From Undaria pinnatifida (Eukaryota; Sar; Phaeophyceae; Laminariales; Alariaceae): a DNA stretch of 64,000 nt. The DNA lies in assembly GCA_012845835.1 (NCBI GenBank), contig JABAKD010000020.1:8461915-8525914 (forward strand). Direction: 5' to 3'. The notes under the pieces were generated by a model, which was not told the DNA's origin, made no database searches, and saw only the letters and a program-made list of their open reading frames with translations. The translations under genes were made by a program, and so were the position numbers. This document shows, one piece after another, positions 12,001-27,000 of the stretch; within the stretch, counting starts at the first letter, position 1; each line of letters begins with the position of its first letter.

Positions 12001-15000
12001 GTGGGCCGAGAGCGTGTGTGCGCGGTTGGAAACGACTCGAGCGAGTTGTGTTGCTTGTGCAAAAACAAAAATAAAAAAAGCGGGGGAATAGCAACAAATT
12101 CAATATCATCATGATGAAGCACATGCGCACCACAGACCGCGGCAACGAGATATCATTGGACTCTCCCCCCGATCGAGGCAGAGATACGATGATGCTTGTA
12201 ATCATGAAAAGGATCATGTCTGGTTGCACTCTCGGCGGCCTGGCCGTGGGTAAACAATGATATTTCGAGTACGTATGGCATCTCGTATCACATTGGGGCA
12301 GTTCATCAGGTGAGAACGAAAAATCTTCGGTGACAAAAAAATCACTTGCTTATATCGTACATGGTGTGTTTGACCACAAGGACACGCAGAAAAATGCGTT
12401 GGATATTACGCTTCATAGAGGTTTGTAGGCTTGTTTTGTGTCTGTTAGTGCGCTTTGTTTTACAGCACACATGAAGGCGTAGACCCAACCCGCGGGCGGG
12501 CAAAAACGAAAGAGATCGAGAGAGGAGATTGAAGGAGATAGAGTCATGGGGGGGGAGGGGGTTAGCGATGGGAGACAACAACCGCACGGCCGTGTGCCAA
12601 GTTCAAACGTTCAAATGTTGAAAGAAAAAGTTGAAAAGTTCCAAACTTCCAAAATTTCAAAAATTCACAGGTTCGAAACGTTTTAAAAACAAAGCGTTGT
12701 TATGCATATACCTAAACTTGGAGCTTTCAGAAGCGGTACGGACACATAAATAATATACACATGCATGATTTAATGGTCGTCTATTAATATAATAGACCGA
12801 CCGCGCGTCGTTCGCTATACACCACGAAAGTACAACATAAATTCGTTATCGTTCTTGAACATGCACGTGCTTTCGAATACACATAAACACGACGTACGTG
12901 GTCAAGTACTCTGTTAATAATACTCCGAGTATTACACAACGTTTCTCGAGTAATCATGTAACACGGGCGATGGGTACAGCAGCGGCACAGCAGCAGCGCC
13001 AGCGCTCCGTGCAACCCTGGCTGCCCCACGTACGGTGCAACGATAAATAATACATACAGCAGGCGCGTGGGAAGAAACGAACCCCATGCTAGAACCGCGA
13101 CGCTTGTAAAAATAGGACTAAGCGACGTATACACTCGTGTGGGGGATCGCTGGTGTTACTTGCCGGGTTTCAATGGGCGGTCCTCAACTATTTCATTACT
13201 TTGCAAAGCTTTTTTTCCCCTTTTTCAAATAGCTTAAATATACGACGCAGCTTGCGGCAAAGCTGAGGGTCAACTATTCAATCGGTCGTAGTCACAGCTG
13301 ACGTTCTTCATTTTTTTTAAATGAAATTAGCTTGCCAAGTTGAGTTTTAATCATTCAATCGGTCGTACTCACAGCTGACGTCTTTCATTTTCTCTAAATG
13401 AAATTAGCTTGCAAAGTTGAGTTTCAATCATTCAATCGGTCGTACTCACAGCTGACGTTTTTCAATTTTGAAAACAAAAGTTAGCGACACCGCCGGGAGT
13501 TCAAGCCAACCACCTCCCGAACGGGAAGCTTGAACCAAACATAAAATGGGTTGTGCTTTTGGCAGTTCCGTAGCCAACAGCACACTCAGCCGCCAACCAA
13601 TAGAGCACTAGAATCGCCCGTGCTCTGCGGAGGAAAGCAGCAGTCAACGAGACTTGAAGGCTTCAAATAGTGCGGAGACAACAAAACCTACCACTCGCAC
13701 CACTTCAACACGGTACGACAACAACTATCCATCCCTGGCAGGCAGCAAGTACTCGAAATAATTATTAATTTTGCTTGTACGAGTGCTGGTATTCCCATAC
13801 CAAAAAAAACAAAAGACCGCCCAGGTGTGTGATCGACCAAGAAAAATTACAAACACTTCGCCAGGTGCATTCTATCTAGTCTAAATACTGCTGTCTGTAT
13901 GACATTATATTGCTGTGAACTACCGCAAGCACATGAAGACAAAAACCGGTACGAGCACTCGTAGTACGAGCGCTTCCATTGCCAACTGATGCTTTCAATA
14001 GTAACGCGGCGTCGAGTCCCCTCCTTGCCATGCCAACTGCTCACCCCCGGGCGAGGAGAAGCTCTACGCAGTGCGGCTGAAGGTGGGCGCAGGCCGAGTG
14101 CAGCGGTGTCGTCCCTAGCGTGTTCACCAGGTTCACGTTCGCGCCGGCGCCCAACAGCTCGGCGATGATGGCCTGAAGCCAAACAAAATCGAAAACCGGG
14201 AAAAGGGGGCGGGGGGGGGTAACCATATCATGCATGGCCGTAGTTTGTACAACCATAGACCCTCGAATTCCTACAATGCCGTGACGGAGCATGTCGAGTT
14301 TTCACCGACCAGCCAGGCATTGCCTGCACAATATCAAGGGAGGTATATGTGACATGTGAGCGGCTCTTAGACGGCATGGTATGCTGTCACCGCGCGCGCG
14401 CGCTCTGTTGGCCCGGGTAGCACACAGAGCCGGCCAGTGAAGGGTCACGGGCGAATCAAGTGTTGTGTTATCGTTTGGTTTCGTTTGGTTTCGTTTTGTT
14501 CCGTTCCGCTTAGTTTGTGTCGATCGGCGACGAGCGGGAGCCGGGGTTGCGGCATCATGCCTCCATATCTCGACAGAAAGCGGCAGGAACGCTCGAACGT
14601 GTGCTGTTCCTACTGTATGGTGCAGCCTGTTATCAAATACCAGGTGTCAGTAACAAAAGTTCCGTAGCCGTAGTATACTGACGTCTGTACAACGCAGCGG
14701 TACAATAGTAAATAATGCACCTGGCAAGACACCTACAGACACATGCCTGCACATCTTCTTGGGTGTCTCGAAAATTTAGAGTCAAGTCTGCACGGGATGA
14801 ACGACTACCGATACGTACATACACAACGAAGTATTGTGTGCATGATTTTTGACTAAATTTTCGATCTCACAGCTCAACCTTCCAGTTCCATTTTTTCTAA
14901 ATCCATACCCGGGATCGTTGATAGAGCAAAGCTGAAGCCGCGCAAAGCGGCGGAAAACACGACCGCATTGTTACACCTGCTTACCCCTTCGAGGCCCACG

Positions 15001-18000
15001 CATAGCGACGTAAACAGCGTAAGCTGCGGTCCATCTTATCAATTCTAGATTAAACATACTCGTAGGAAAAGCACGCAACAGCAGTTGCTGACGGGGGAAC
15101 ACACGATAGTAATCAGGACCAAATATGGCTATTAACCATTCAGGGCCCGTGTACCACGACCAAAAAAGAACGGCGACTTGCAACATTTTCAAGCGTCTAC
15201 GAGTAGCGCGACCGAGCAGCGCGAGGAGGATTACGCCCGCACCCGTCCTGTACGGACCCCTTCCCTTGCGTAGTCGTACTCCGGACACCACGTTATACCA
15301 TCCCCCGATCGGCAGTGCCCCATGCAGCAATCATCAAGTTTCATCGCAAATGTTTTGTATTTTTTATTTTTTCCCGAGGGCTGCAATCATCGAGCTTCAT
15401 CGCAAATGTTTTTTCGTTTCTGCCCGAGGGCTGCAATCATCAAGTCTCTTCGCAATGTTTTTTTTTTTTTCCTTCCCGAGGGCTGCAATCATCAAGTTTT
15501 ATCGTCATTTTTATATTTTTCTTCTCATTTCCCAAAGGGATGTATACTACGAAACAGGTGAATGCATTTGTCTCTTGTGTAGATTGCGGGTTCTCCTCAC
15601 AATGGTCCTCCGCAACACTAATAATAGTACACAATGCCAACGCTTTCCACGGGTCATGATCCGGCCCGGAGGTCGGATCAGGACGTATTATAAAAAAAAA
15701 CGCGGGTCGAGTCGGAGTCGGGTCAGGAGGTGTTGGAAATATCACGGGACGGGACGGGTCGAGTCAGAGTCGGGTCAGGAGATGTTGGAAATATCACGGG
15801 ACGGGACGGCTCGAGTCGGGTCGGGTCAGAAGGTTTTCAAATATGATGGGGCCGGGCCAGGTCACCCTGACCTGATCCGACCCGCGAGAAGAGAACCGAC
15901 CCGTGAAAAACCCTGGTTTTCCAAAAATACCACCATGCTGCGAGCGCGTCGTATACCTCTCTGCCCGTAGCGCTTCGGGCTTCGAACCAAAAAAGTCTCC
16001 CACCCCAGCGACCCGGGCTGTTCTGTGTAGTGCGGTCGATGCCGTAAGCGTTGGAATAGTCTCACAGGGGCTACACACGTGATGCGTCGACGCCAAAAGG
16101 TTGCGCGCTGAGGCGCAAGCGAATCACGAATGAGATGTACAAAAAAAAAGCCCGACCGTGCCTTGACCCCTTTAAAGCCCCCCCGAACCCCTCCCTATAC
16201 TAAATCCATGTATTTTGTCCCTAAAAGCGGGTTTCCAGTTGTAAAGGGGTTAAACCGCAGCGCAGCGGTCAATTCGTCAAAATGTATCCCTTACTGAGGC
16301 CAAACGATTACCGCCATAGGGCAATCAAACAACTCCTTCGGGAAATGTCCACACGTCGAACAGATCATTTGTCTATCTATCCCCACTTGATGATGATCCA
16401 GATCTTTCAGGGCAAGATCTGTATGATCTGTATGGTCCAGCTCATGTCACCGAGTGGGACAGGTACGACCTGCATGATCTAGCAAGACAAGCCAGGGTTG
16501 GATCCGCACTCTCCATATACAGATCCTGCACAACGTCTCCCATCGGCAGATACAGGATCTACAGCAGTAGATGATCTGTAGATTATCTGTAGATGATCTA
16601 GATCATCATCTGTCCAAGGTCCGGAAATTTCCAGGACTCACGTCGGTAATTTTACCACGTTGCTTTTACCGCGGTGAAACCACGGTAGTTGGTAAACGGT
16701 ACGTTACCGTGATAAATCTCAATTTCCGTTCCCATCCAAACCATCACCAAGCAGATCACGTTCTCCCATTCCCATTCAAATCGTTGCCGAGGAAATCATG
16801 TTATCCCATTCCCATCCAAACAATTCCCGTGTAAATATCGCTATTTCTGTGGTTTCTCGTTACCACCAACCGAATCCCGCGCAAATGTACAGTTCCAAAA
16901 TTCCGTACAGTAAGGTAAAATGAACTACCGCAGACACCTCAATTCGATAGGATCATCTACGCCAGTGGGTAAGGCGATCAATTTGATGGATATTATAGGC
17001 TCAGGGCTCAATTCTCCCTTGGCCACTATACATTGTTCTTGGCGATTACACGTTTATTTTTGTATTTTCTGAATGTTTTTTTTGTTGTTTGGACTGGAAA
17101 CAAACCTGTTATTTTTTGTTGTTGGAGTGGACAAACACCCGCGCGCGCTGAAAGCACAGAAGCACAAAAGCACAAAAGCACAAAAGCACAAAAGCACAAA
17201 AGTACAAAAGCACTGAAGCACAAGCACAACGAAAACACGCGTGACCGAGGGCAAGCAGTCATGAGCGAGGTCGAAGCTGTTGGTGATGGTGGTGATGGTG
17301 GTGATGGTGGTGATGGTGGTGATGGTGGTGATGGTGAGGTGGTTTCGTCTGACGCAGTGGTTCCTTCCGCCGGGGGTAGTTCTGCCGGAGGCGGCGGTGG
17401 TGCTGCAGTCACACCTGCCGCTGACGGGCGTGTTGCGCGGCAGCTTGGTATCGGAGCTACCACGTTCCGCTCGAGCAACGGCGTACCGGTCACAGTCACC
17501 ATTGACCCACAGACTTCTGATCCCGGAGATCAACGCCCTCCACAACGCCGCCGAAGCCAACAAAGCAGCGGCAGCTCGGTGCACAAAATAAAGTTCTTCA
17601 AGTGGAGGCGGCGCCATCGGGCACGCCTGTTACCTTGACTGTGAATCTTTGAACCATTGGTATATTATTGTATTATGCTCTTGTTTGATCATCGGAGTCA
17701 ATACATGCTTCGAGGTTTAATTTTGCATCATTTGTCCATAGAAGAAGAGGGCGACGATACATTTAAGGTTTATGGTTGTGGAATTAAGGTGGGTGGCACT
17801 GCTGGCGTAGCTTTGGGTTCAGGTTTTGGTTCGTCGTCTTTTGCCTTTTGGCTGCGAGAACCGGCCCGTCTGCCTGAACCATGTACGACTAGGCTTGCAT
17901 TTGAGGTTTGCAAACAATGGGCCCACTCGTGATATTCGTTGTTGTTCGGATGTTTAGGCATACCTTGTGACGTGGGCATGCCACGCGCTGTAGAAATACA

Positions 18001-21000
18001 AAAAACAACATGTCTATTACCGTGGTGGCCGGTTCCTGTACCAATGAGTCCAAGGTGGCCAGTTACCATCCAAAAATTACCGTGGTAGTAGCCGGCTGCT
18101 CTACCGATGAGTACCAAGGTGGCCAGTTACCATCCAAAATTTACTGTGCATTTACCTTGGTGGCCGGTTCCTGCACCAATGAGTAGCACGGTAGCCAGTT
18201 ACCATCCAATAACTACCGTGCATTACCGTGGTGGCTGGATACCGCGGTAAACGATACAAACCTAAAGAAGGCATATACCGAAGCGAGCCCTGGAAACGAA
18301 GCGAGCCCTGGAAACTTCGACGAAAAAGCGACGAATACAGGAATCGACCACACGAAGGACTGATTCTACGATAGCACCCCCCAAAAACCAGCGATGTTCT
18401 GTCAACGACCATTTCATGGCTGCTCGACACGAGAAATGATGCTATGAAGAAAATATCTTCACGTATTTTCTTGGTTGCAAAGGACTATCGAACGATCACT
18501 TCGAGGTGGCACGGGGCACCGCATTTGAGGAGATACGGCCGGGAACGAGTTTCAAAACCGGCGATTTCGGTAAAGAAAAGTTGTGGGGGCTGCCGTAGAA
18601 CGACTCGAAGCAGTCCGGGTCGCTGGGGATAAAGGGGTTGTATACAAACCTGCCATGGACGCCTGCCAGCGATAGAGGCAACAGTTCTGGCAAAAACATA
18701 TTTTGCGAAATCCTTCGGGACTCCTTTTTATAACTCAGTATCGCTGGCACGAAGTTTTTCTTTTCTTTTTCTTTTTTGTTTTCGGTTGTACCTACGAGGC
18801 CATTCGAGAATATTCATCGGGATGCACTTTGATTTTTTCTCACAAATCGGTTTATTATGGGTTAAGAAAGGTATACAAAGCCCTTCCCAAGTGGTTACGA
18901 GCCTCGGAATTGAAAAAGGTGCACCTAAGGCGAGTGGCATTCGAGGGAAATCATTCACTAGATCACTGGGGCGATCGTGCTTTAAACGACCAAGTACTGG
19001 TCTAGTATTGGTATCATTAATAGTGGTCTGCGAGGCGGTTGCACCAGCAGCGCGATCCGGTTGCCCTGCTGCTTTATAGCGTATGGAACATACGCCTGGT
19101 GCGCAGTCAGCTAATGGTGGGACTACACATCGGTGCAGGTAGCGTACACTGCATGCACATCTTTTTTTGTCGCACGCGACAAGTGTCTGTTTTTCTTGTG
19201 TTTGTACGATTTGTATTGGCTTGTCATCCTGGTACGCCCACTGATTTTTGGGTTGGTTTTGTTCTGCTATGTACCTGTCTACTTCTTGCGCCTTTTCGAT
19301 CCGCGTCACCGCGGGCTATGTGTTAAGGGAAGGAGCTAACGTGAAATAAACAACAAAAACAACCGCTGCGTGAAAGGTACGAGCAGTATAACTCCGCGAG
19401 CACAAACGTCAAAGTACTCGACAACGTATACCAGGTACCAGGCACAAGTTACACCACCGTGTTGCAGGAAACACAGCTTTCGAGCGATATCATATAAAAA
19501 TGTATCCCACTCCACTCGCTATCCCCTGTTCCCCAGTTGAAAATACTGCTAAAGTATAACAGAAGTACGAACTATTCAAGCCATGATATTTACGATGTAT
19601 CAAAACGTAATCAAGTCGAAGTACAGCAACACAGCAACCGCAGCAGCCTACTACTACTGTCATGCGGTCTACTGCCGCTGCAAGAGCTCAAGAGCAAACA
19701 TTTCCATCAAAAGAAACCCTCTTTCACGAATTGGCGGAGAGGAGAGGGGACAGAGGAAACAGAGCCATCGGTCCTAAAATTGAAGACAAATGAACCAGGC
19801 CGCGTAACAATGATCCCATGCTTTCTCAATCGTCTTGTTTGTCGTTCTTTCGCTTGTTCTTTTCACCACGTTCGTTCGTTCCACCACGTTTGGTCGTTCA
19901 TCAGGCCTGCCTTCAAAAACCACAAAAAGGCATACTCCGGAGTAGATCGGAACGAGACGATAGAACGACGCATGTCGTCCCGACGGTTGACTGCTGTCTG
20001 TCAGTCTGTGTGTAAAGTTTGCCTGTTTGGCTTTCTCTGTCTGTCTTTCTGGCTGTTGCCGTCTGTCATATTTCTCCGTCTGTTCGTCGGCCTGTCTCTC
20101 TCGCTCTCGACATGACAACTGGTGCGCACGGCAAAAAAACATGCATGCACATTTCGCCATCGTCCTTCTTCCATGATCATCCCTCAGCTCTTACCGGAGA
20201 TCCCCCGATGGCCGCGTTGTGGAGCGGAGACAGGTAGGTGGAGTCTCGCATGTTCGGATCGCCCCCTGCATAAAGAAATTCCTAATGACCAAAACACCAC
20301 GACATCATAGCAAGACAGACAGCAGACAGCAGACAGCAGACAGCAGACAGCAGACAGCAGACAGCAAACAACAGACAACACACAGAGTCAATTGTCGTAC
20401 ACACCTAAACAGCAGCCAGTACCAGTATGTACGAACGCATCCAGCACTGAACAAGCAACCGAGCAAGCAGTTTTCGTGGTTTCGCTAGATATTATTAATA
20501 AATGTATGCACAAATACATCCAGCACCATGGCGCTGAAGACGAAAGCGAGCTACTCGTAGTACTACCAAGCAGTTCTCGTGGCTTCACTGATTTGTTTCA
20601 GGTCAACCTGTAAGAGGCATTTTACCTTCAGCGACCTTCTGGACAAGCCGTGGTCACAGGTGACTTCCCTTCTTCTCCCTGATAAATGCCTTCATTTTTA
20701 TCGCACACAGGGTTCAGCAAATTCCCACTTGTCAGCTTTTTACGCTCGTGCTAACTCACACTTCCTTCGCGCTTTCCGATCGTCAATTATTATGCAAGAA
20801 AAAGTCCCTGTGAGCGCGAGTATGCACTCGGGGAGACTCGAACCCGCCTCGTTAATTTTAGTAGGGAGATTCACCTGCTACACCACGGGGGGAGCCCGCT
20901 ATACTACACTACATTACGCAATATAATTAATAGATACCGGTATTGGGTAGTCTGCAGCATAGATAGACACCGTACTACGATCGTCAGGGATGGCCGTGGC

Positions 21001-24000
21001 CCGTGTCCCACTTTGAAGAAGCAAGCGAGCAAGCACTTTTTTGTGGGTTTCGTTATTGCACCAAGAGATAACCTGGTCCATCAAGCACCCAGCACAAGAT
21101 TGATGTCACGATCACAATCATAGGGGATGAACGCGGCGAGTTTCTCTGGCTGGACGTCAGACACAATTGGTCGGCTGTTTGTTGCTGCGCCGATAGCTAC
21201 AGCCAACCAGCACCCGCTGATTTGCCCAGGAGCGGCGCAATATACTTGAAAAACGACGACGCGCGTTGCGCGTAACATCGGTTTTTCGTTCGGATGCGAT
21301 GAGCTTGAAAAGCAAAACTCTGCTGGTGTGCTGGTGTGCTCGTCTAACGTCTACATGTACATGGACTACGACACACTGAGGGGTCGAGTGTTTTGGACCT
21401 CGTGGCTGTTACTAGTTATCACTTGGGTGGCGGGGAGAAAGCCGGCTAACTGACTATTGATAAGTCCTTAATAATATGTGCATTACATTGGGCGGATGTA
21501 TGACTTGCTTCAGCTATGATACACTTCGAAGTATACACGCATCTTACCATACCGCAATTTGGTTTGCATTGTTTTTTCCCTATTGAGCACTCTTCCATTC
21601 CAGAGTGACTGGATCCTGTCCTGTGACCACGGACTTGATTATGCGAGTTCATGTGAGAACAACAGCAACAACAACATCAGTTTGCGCTGCCGGAGCAGTA
21701 ACGGGGACCGCCGGTGGGGACATGTCGCGCTACCGCTATATCGGGAATCAAAGGACACGCCAGAAAAATCAGCTGGATTGCGAATGCAATTGAGCTAAAT
21801 CGACACACGACGGGTATGAAAATACGTGGAAGTGTGGTGAGTTTAAGCTATATTTTTCCCCATCCGCCGGAGGATAAAAACAACAACAACAACAACAACA
21901 AACAGCAACAGTGAGAACCACCACATGCGGAGGCACAATCGCGCCTGTCTTGACAGATGCAATGCGCAGAACGCCGTGATTTACAGCACGCAACTACAGC
22001 AGTCCTTGCAGGACAATATCTATATCTATATATATAAATATCCATCAAACGCTTCGGCTCATGGGTGTAGGGGTGGGAGTGCATTACGGGACGACCACAG
22101 CAGTCGTGATCACCAGGGCAGGGTGAACAAATCTTGCTTTGACTAAAAAAGAAAACCCAATCCTAGAACCAAGTACGTAGCAGCTCGTCAAAAGGGCCCA
22201 AATCAGCTAACTATCACAAACCACTGGCCTTCCACATATTCAGGGAGTACACAGGAACTTGCTTACCAACCCGGTAGACCCACGTAGCCCATTCCAAAAG
22301 TTAACTCACACAATGAAAAATATTGGTTTTATGCATACTGAATTCCACACATGTCTGGTTTTTGTCTTAATGCCGGTTATACGATAGTTTTCGGGCGCAG
22401 AACAAGGCTGAACGTCTTAGTCCTGTTGACCCTGGCATTAGCAGGGGAGTCACCTATCTGTATCCTTCACGAGGGTATACACACCCCGTAACACGCGCAA
22501 TCGCAGTATCACGCGCAGCTTGCAAAGCTGAATTTTGATAAAAAAAATAATTTTCGGTCGATCTCACAGCTGAAGTGTATTTTTTCATTCATTTATATAT
22601 ATCAAGCCCTCAATGCATGGCCTCACGTGGTAGCTTGAGTGTCCCGAGAAAACTGATGGCCATGTACGGCTCACGCTTTAGTGATGCCCGTTTTTTTTTT
22701 TTTTTTTTTTCTCACACATTTACTTTCCAGCTTCAGGACAAGCCGTGGTGGCCACAGGTGTCGTCCCTTCTCCCCCCCGGTTCTTGCCTTCAATTTTTAT
22801 CGCGCATAGGGTTCAGCAATCCCACTGCTCGTCGAATTTTCATCGAGTGTTGCTAACTCACGCTCTCGCGCTTTCCGCAAGTCAATTTGTGCACAAGAAA
22901 AAGTCCCAACGAATTTATTACGAGTATGCACTCGGCGGGGCTCGAACTCACGAAACTGACCTATACCAGGCTCGAGGTTAACCTGATACGCCACCGGGGC
23001 GACCGTTCTAACACCTCGACTCTTCGGAGGAATCGATCCATCCGGGAATTGTTGCTGGTTGTAGCCCCGATTAACATTCACAACAGCAGTTTTCTTAATT
23101 TGTGGAGGAAGTCGTTCCGTGCTTGTCACGATATGAAATTCGACCTTTTCCGACACCTTTACGGGTGAGCAATTTTTTGTGGTCTGCTGGTGCTCTACGC
23201 GGACAAGACCACGGAGGCTTTCTGGATTAGCAAAAACAATCGGCTATTCGGCGACACGCACCTTTAACCCCTTTGGAGCCCCCGAACCCCTCCCTATACT
23301 AAATCCAAGTAATTTTGTCCCCAAAAACGGGTTTCCAGTTGTAAAGGGGTTAATCATTCAGCATTAGCGCATGAGCTTCCATCTTTAGGAGTGCACGGGT
23401 CTGGCGTTTTGGATCCACTCTTTAGTTTGTGTATTCCCTGGTAGTGAGTGAGATGGGCGTTCGAAGAGCTTTAGGATCAAGTGTGCACCGCCCGACGCAT
23501 GACGCAGAACGCCATATCTCATTCGTTGGTCTTCATTCGATCAATACAGGTGTGTGCCTTTGCATTACATCAAGAGCCGAATAGAGATCTCTTCCGAACA
23601 GTAGCGATCGACGTCCACCGCATGTCCCATCATGACTCGACAGCACTAACAACCCGAGCATCAGGCCTGGACTGGACCTCCGCTGGCCTGCCACATATAC
23701 AGGGAGTACACAGGAAATTGCGTGCCAACCCGTTAGACCCAAGTAGTCCACTCCAAAAGTTAACTCACACTATCAAAATTATGTGTTCTATGCATACTGA
23801 ATTCCACACATGTCTCGTTTTTTCCCTCTCAATGCGGGTTATACAGTGTCCGTGCGCAGGACAAGGCTGAACGTCTTAGTCCTGTTGACCCTGGCATTAG
23901 CAGGGGAGTCACCTACCTGTATCCTTCACGAGGGTATACACACCCCGTAACACACGCGATCGAAGTATCACACGCAGCTTGCAAAGCTGAGTTTTGATCA

Positions 24001-27000
24001 AAAACCCTTTTTGGCTGGTCTCACACAAACAGCTCAAGTGTGTTTTTTCATTTTTATTAAACATACATCATATCTCGCACAAGTTCGCTTTCCTTGCGAA
24101 ATGGAGAGCCAGAATCCACTTAGAGATATGTGAGAGGGAGCGTTCATATCTCGCACAAGTTCGCTTTCCTTGCAAAATGGAGAACCAGAGTCCCCTTGGA
24201 GATATGTGATACCAGTATGTGAGAGAGAGCGTTTCCCGCTCCATTTTATGATCCTATGGGTGGGTTAGACGTATAAATGGTCTTCCGCGTCTCAAATCCG
24301 GTTCTAGGTCTCTTTCTCGGCCTTTTGTTATTTTATTAGATTACGATTACACCTGGTGTATCCCGAGATCTGTCTATAAATCCGCCACACAAAACTCTTA
24401 TGGACAAGAGCACCCCGAATGCAAACGGGATTTCATTCTTCTGATTTTCTTGTGTGAAAAGAAAAACGTCATCCGGAGGGGAAAACGAATCCAGCATTGT
24501 TCTGCGCCTGGTGATGAGTGTTTTAGAAGGAAACCACTTTAAAATGTTCGATCAGACCTCCTCAACGTGAATATAGTCGACATTGATTGGTGCTGGGAGT
24601 TTTTTCTCTTTTCATTTTTTTTGCATGGACCATATCACAGAAGTACAGTTAGTAATGAGTAATCAGGGCTTTTCACGGGTCGGTTCAGGAGTTTATCACA
24701 ACTCACGGATCGGCTCGGGTCAGGCCGGCCCCAGACCGACCCGATCCGCGAAAAGTGGTCCGTGATAAGCCCTGCTTTTAACAACGGTAATACCTTGCCA
24801 ACTTTATCACTATTAATAGTCGGCGACTTACTATTCGTACGATTCTAGCGGACAAGTGGGTAGCGTTAGTGAGCTACCACTGTCGCCGCGTGTGCGGGAA
24901 ATGATTGAGGCAATGATAAGGGAGTTTGGGTGAGATATCCGTCTACCGGACCAATGGTCAACTACAAACACAACTCAACGGAGCGACGATGAGCGGGACC
25001 ACGGGTCGGCGAAGGAGGCCTCATCCAAATCCAATACTTACGTTAACTCCTTTAGAGCCCCCAAACCCCTCCCCATGCTAAATCCAAGTAATTTTGTCCC
25101 CAAAAACGGGTTTCCAGCTGTCAGGGATTGAATGATCCACGGTACTGAGACAGAATACAGCAGTAAAATGGCGATCGAATTGGATGGGTCCAAGTTTGGT
25201 ACAAATAATAAAAAACGATGGGACCACGGATCTGCTCGAAATGTCTCGGAATTTGCATCACAAAGAAATCAATCGTAAAGCCCACCAACTCGAAGCCCAA
25301 GCTATGACGAAACCGTGACAGCGCACAACCGACACCGCCGTGATACTTCCAGCATATTTAGAACAAAATGAAAATTGTCGTACTTCCACTGCGAGATCAA
25401 AATGAAATAATTGTTATCAAAACTCATGCTTGCAAGCTATGTGTGGTACTTCGATCGCGCGTGTTACGTGGTGTGTATACTCCACTGAAGGATACAGGTC
25501 GGTGACTCCCCTGCTGATACCAGAGTCAGAAGGACTACCGTAGTCCAGCCTCGTTCTGCGCACGAAGACTATATTGTTGTTGTTCTCACATCAACTCGCA
25601 TACTCAAGTCCGTGGTCACAGGACAGGCTCCAGTCACTCTGGAGCTGAGGAATACCCCAGGGAAAACAGACACAACCCAAGGTGGTACACGCATATATCA
25701 CAGCTGACGCAATTCATGCCTCCACCAGAAACATAAAAAAAGTGAAATCGGGAGTCAGTCTACGATGTGCCAGGTCCAGGCCGGTGCATAACCCGCGTTG
25801 ACGGGGACAAAAACAGACAGCTGTGGAACTTCGGGCGTTTACACGTACATATATACCTGGTATCACATGGAGGCATTGTTTTGGGCTTTCGAATTTTTTG
25901 TGTAGTGCGTTAACTTTCGAAGAGGTCGTACAGCTGCCGTAAAAGCAAAGCCTACGTACCAATGATGTAGCAGCCCGTACATAGGTACACATATCGGCAT
26001 ACGTACCTCTGCCGTCTGCTGTCGTACTCGTAGTGAGTGGTATTAGAGTCAGTGGTATTGACAGCAGTAGTACACGGCAAACGTATTCGAAAGGTCATCC
26101 TCACGTGTTATTGTTAGTTTTCTCGCTGGTTTTACTCCCCCTCCCCCCCCAACCCATCTAATAACGTCGCACGTTCCCCCCCCTCCCGTTTCGGGACTCA
26201 GATCCATAAGGGTCACCTATCACATTCCAGGCACTCCTCCCACCCCCTCCCACTACGGCGATGTGATGTGTGATGTGTACGATATTCACGTATCAAAAGA
26301 AGCGGCGGGTAGTTCGCTGGCGACCGACATACCTGGTACGCTCTCTGCTCTGTTGCTGTTTTATCTGCATGCTATCATGTGCTGCCTCGTGTGTACAGCC
26401 AGGGGGGGGCAATTTCGCACGAAGCAGTTGAGTCTACAGCAAACTGCCAAAAACGACATGTAGCGTCTATGATAGCTGGGGGGGGGGGGGGGGGGGGGGG
26501 GGCGCAGCGCAGCAGCAGCATCAGTAGCAGCCGCATGGCCGCAGCTATGATAGCATCAGCAGCAAGCAGTACGCGGCTCGAGGTTCGAGCCAGCTCCTAT
26601 ACTGCTGCTGCTGTGTACTAGGTATACCTGGTAGTCGACAAAGTAGAGAAAAATGCTACCTAGGCACACTGGGTAAGAGAATACGCTGTTGGTTGGGAAC
26701 TGGGGACTGACTGACTCCCCCCCGACTACCTTGCACAAAGAGCTCATGACGGAAACAAATTAACACTGAAAAGGGATGAAAAGCTAAGTCTTCGGAGCTA
26801 AACGAGTGGATGGCGCAGCTGCTGTTGCTGCTGTGCAATCAATACAAGGCCTCTACTTGTGCGCTCCTTGAACAGCACGTGGCACCTCCGATACTGATAC
26901 GCACTGCAATCCCACAACAGGGATCTCAGGACTGACTGCAACACAAAGCAATATTTTGAAGTTTATCTATAGACCGGGCCCACGACGGTCGAGCCAATAA

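Noticed and set aside
13230-13475. CRISPR-like direct repeats
   Set aside because: The copies are contiguous 80 bp tandems without unique spacers and match a dispersed eukaryotic repeat module.
17033-17638. 201-codon plus-strand ORF with Gly-Asp repeats
   Set aside because: Most of its length is two microsatellites, with no domain, no start context and no splice partners. It lies antisense in a kinase intron.
18650-18690. Ankyrin-like snippet (ELLPLSLAGVHG) on the minus strand with AG and GT borders
   Set aside because: Exons at 20195 and 14172 already join in phase into a perfect ankyrin repeat, and this piece would break the frame.
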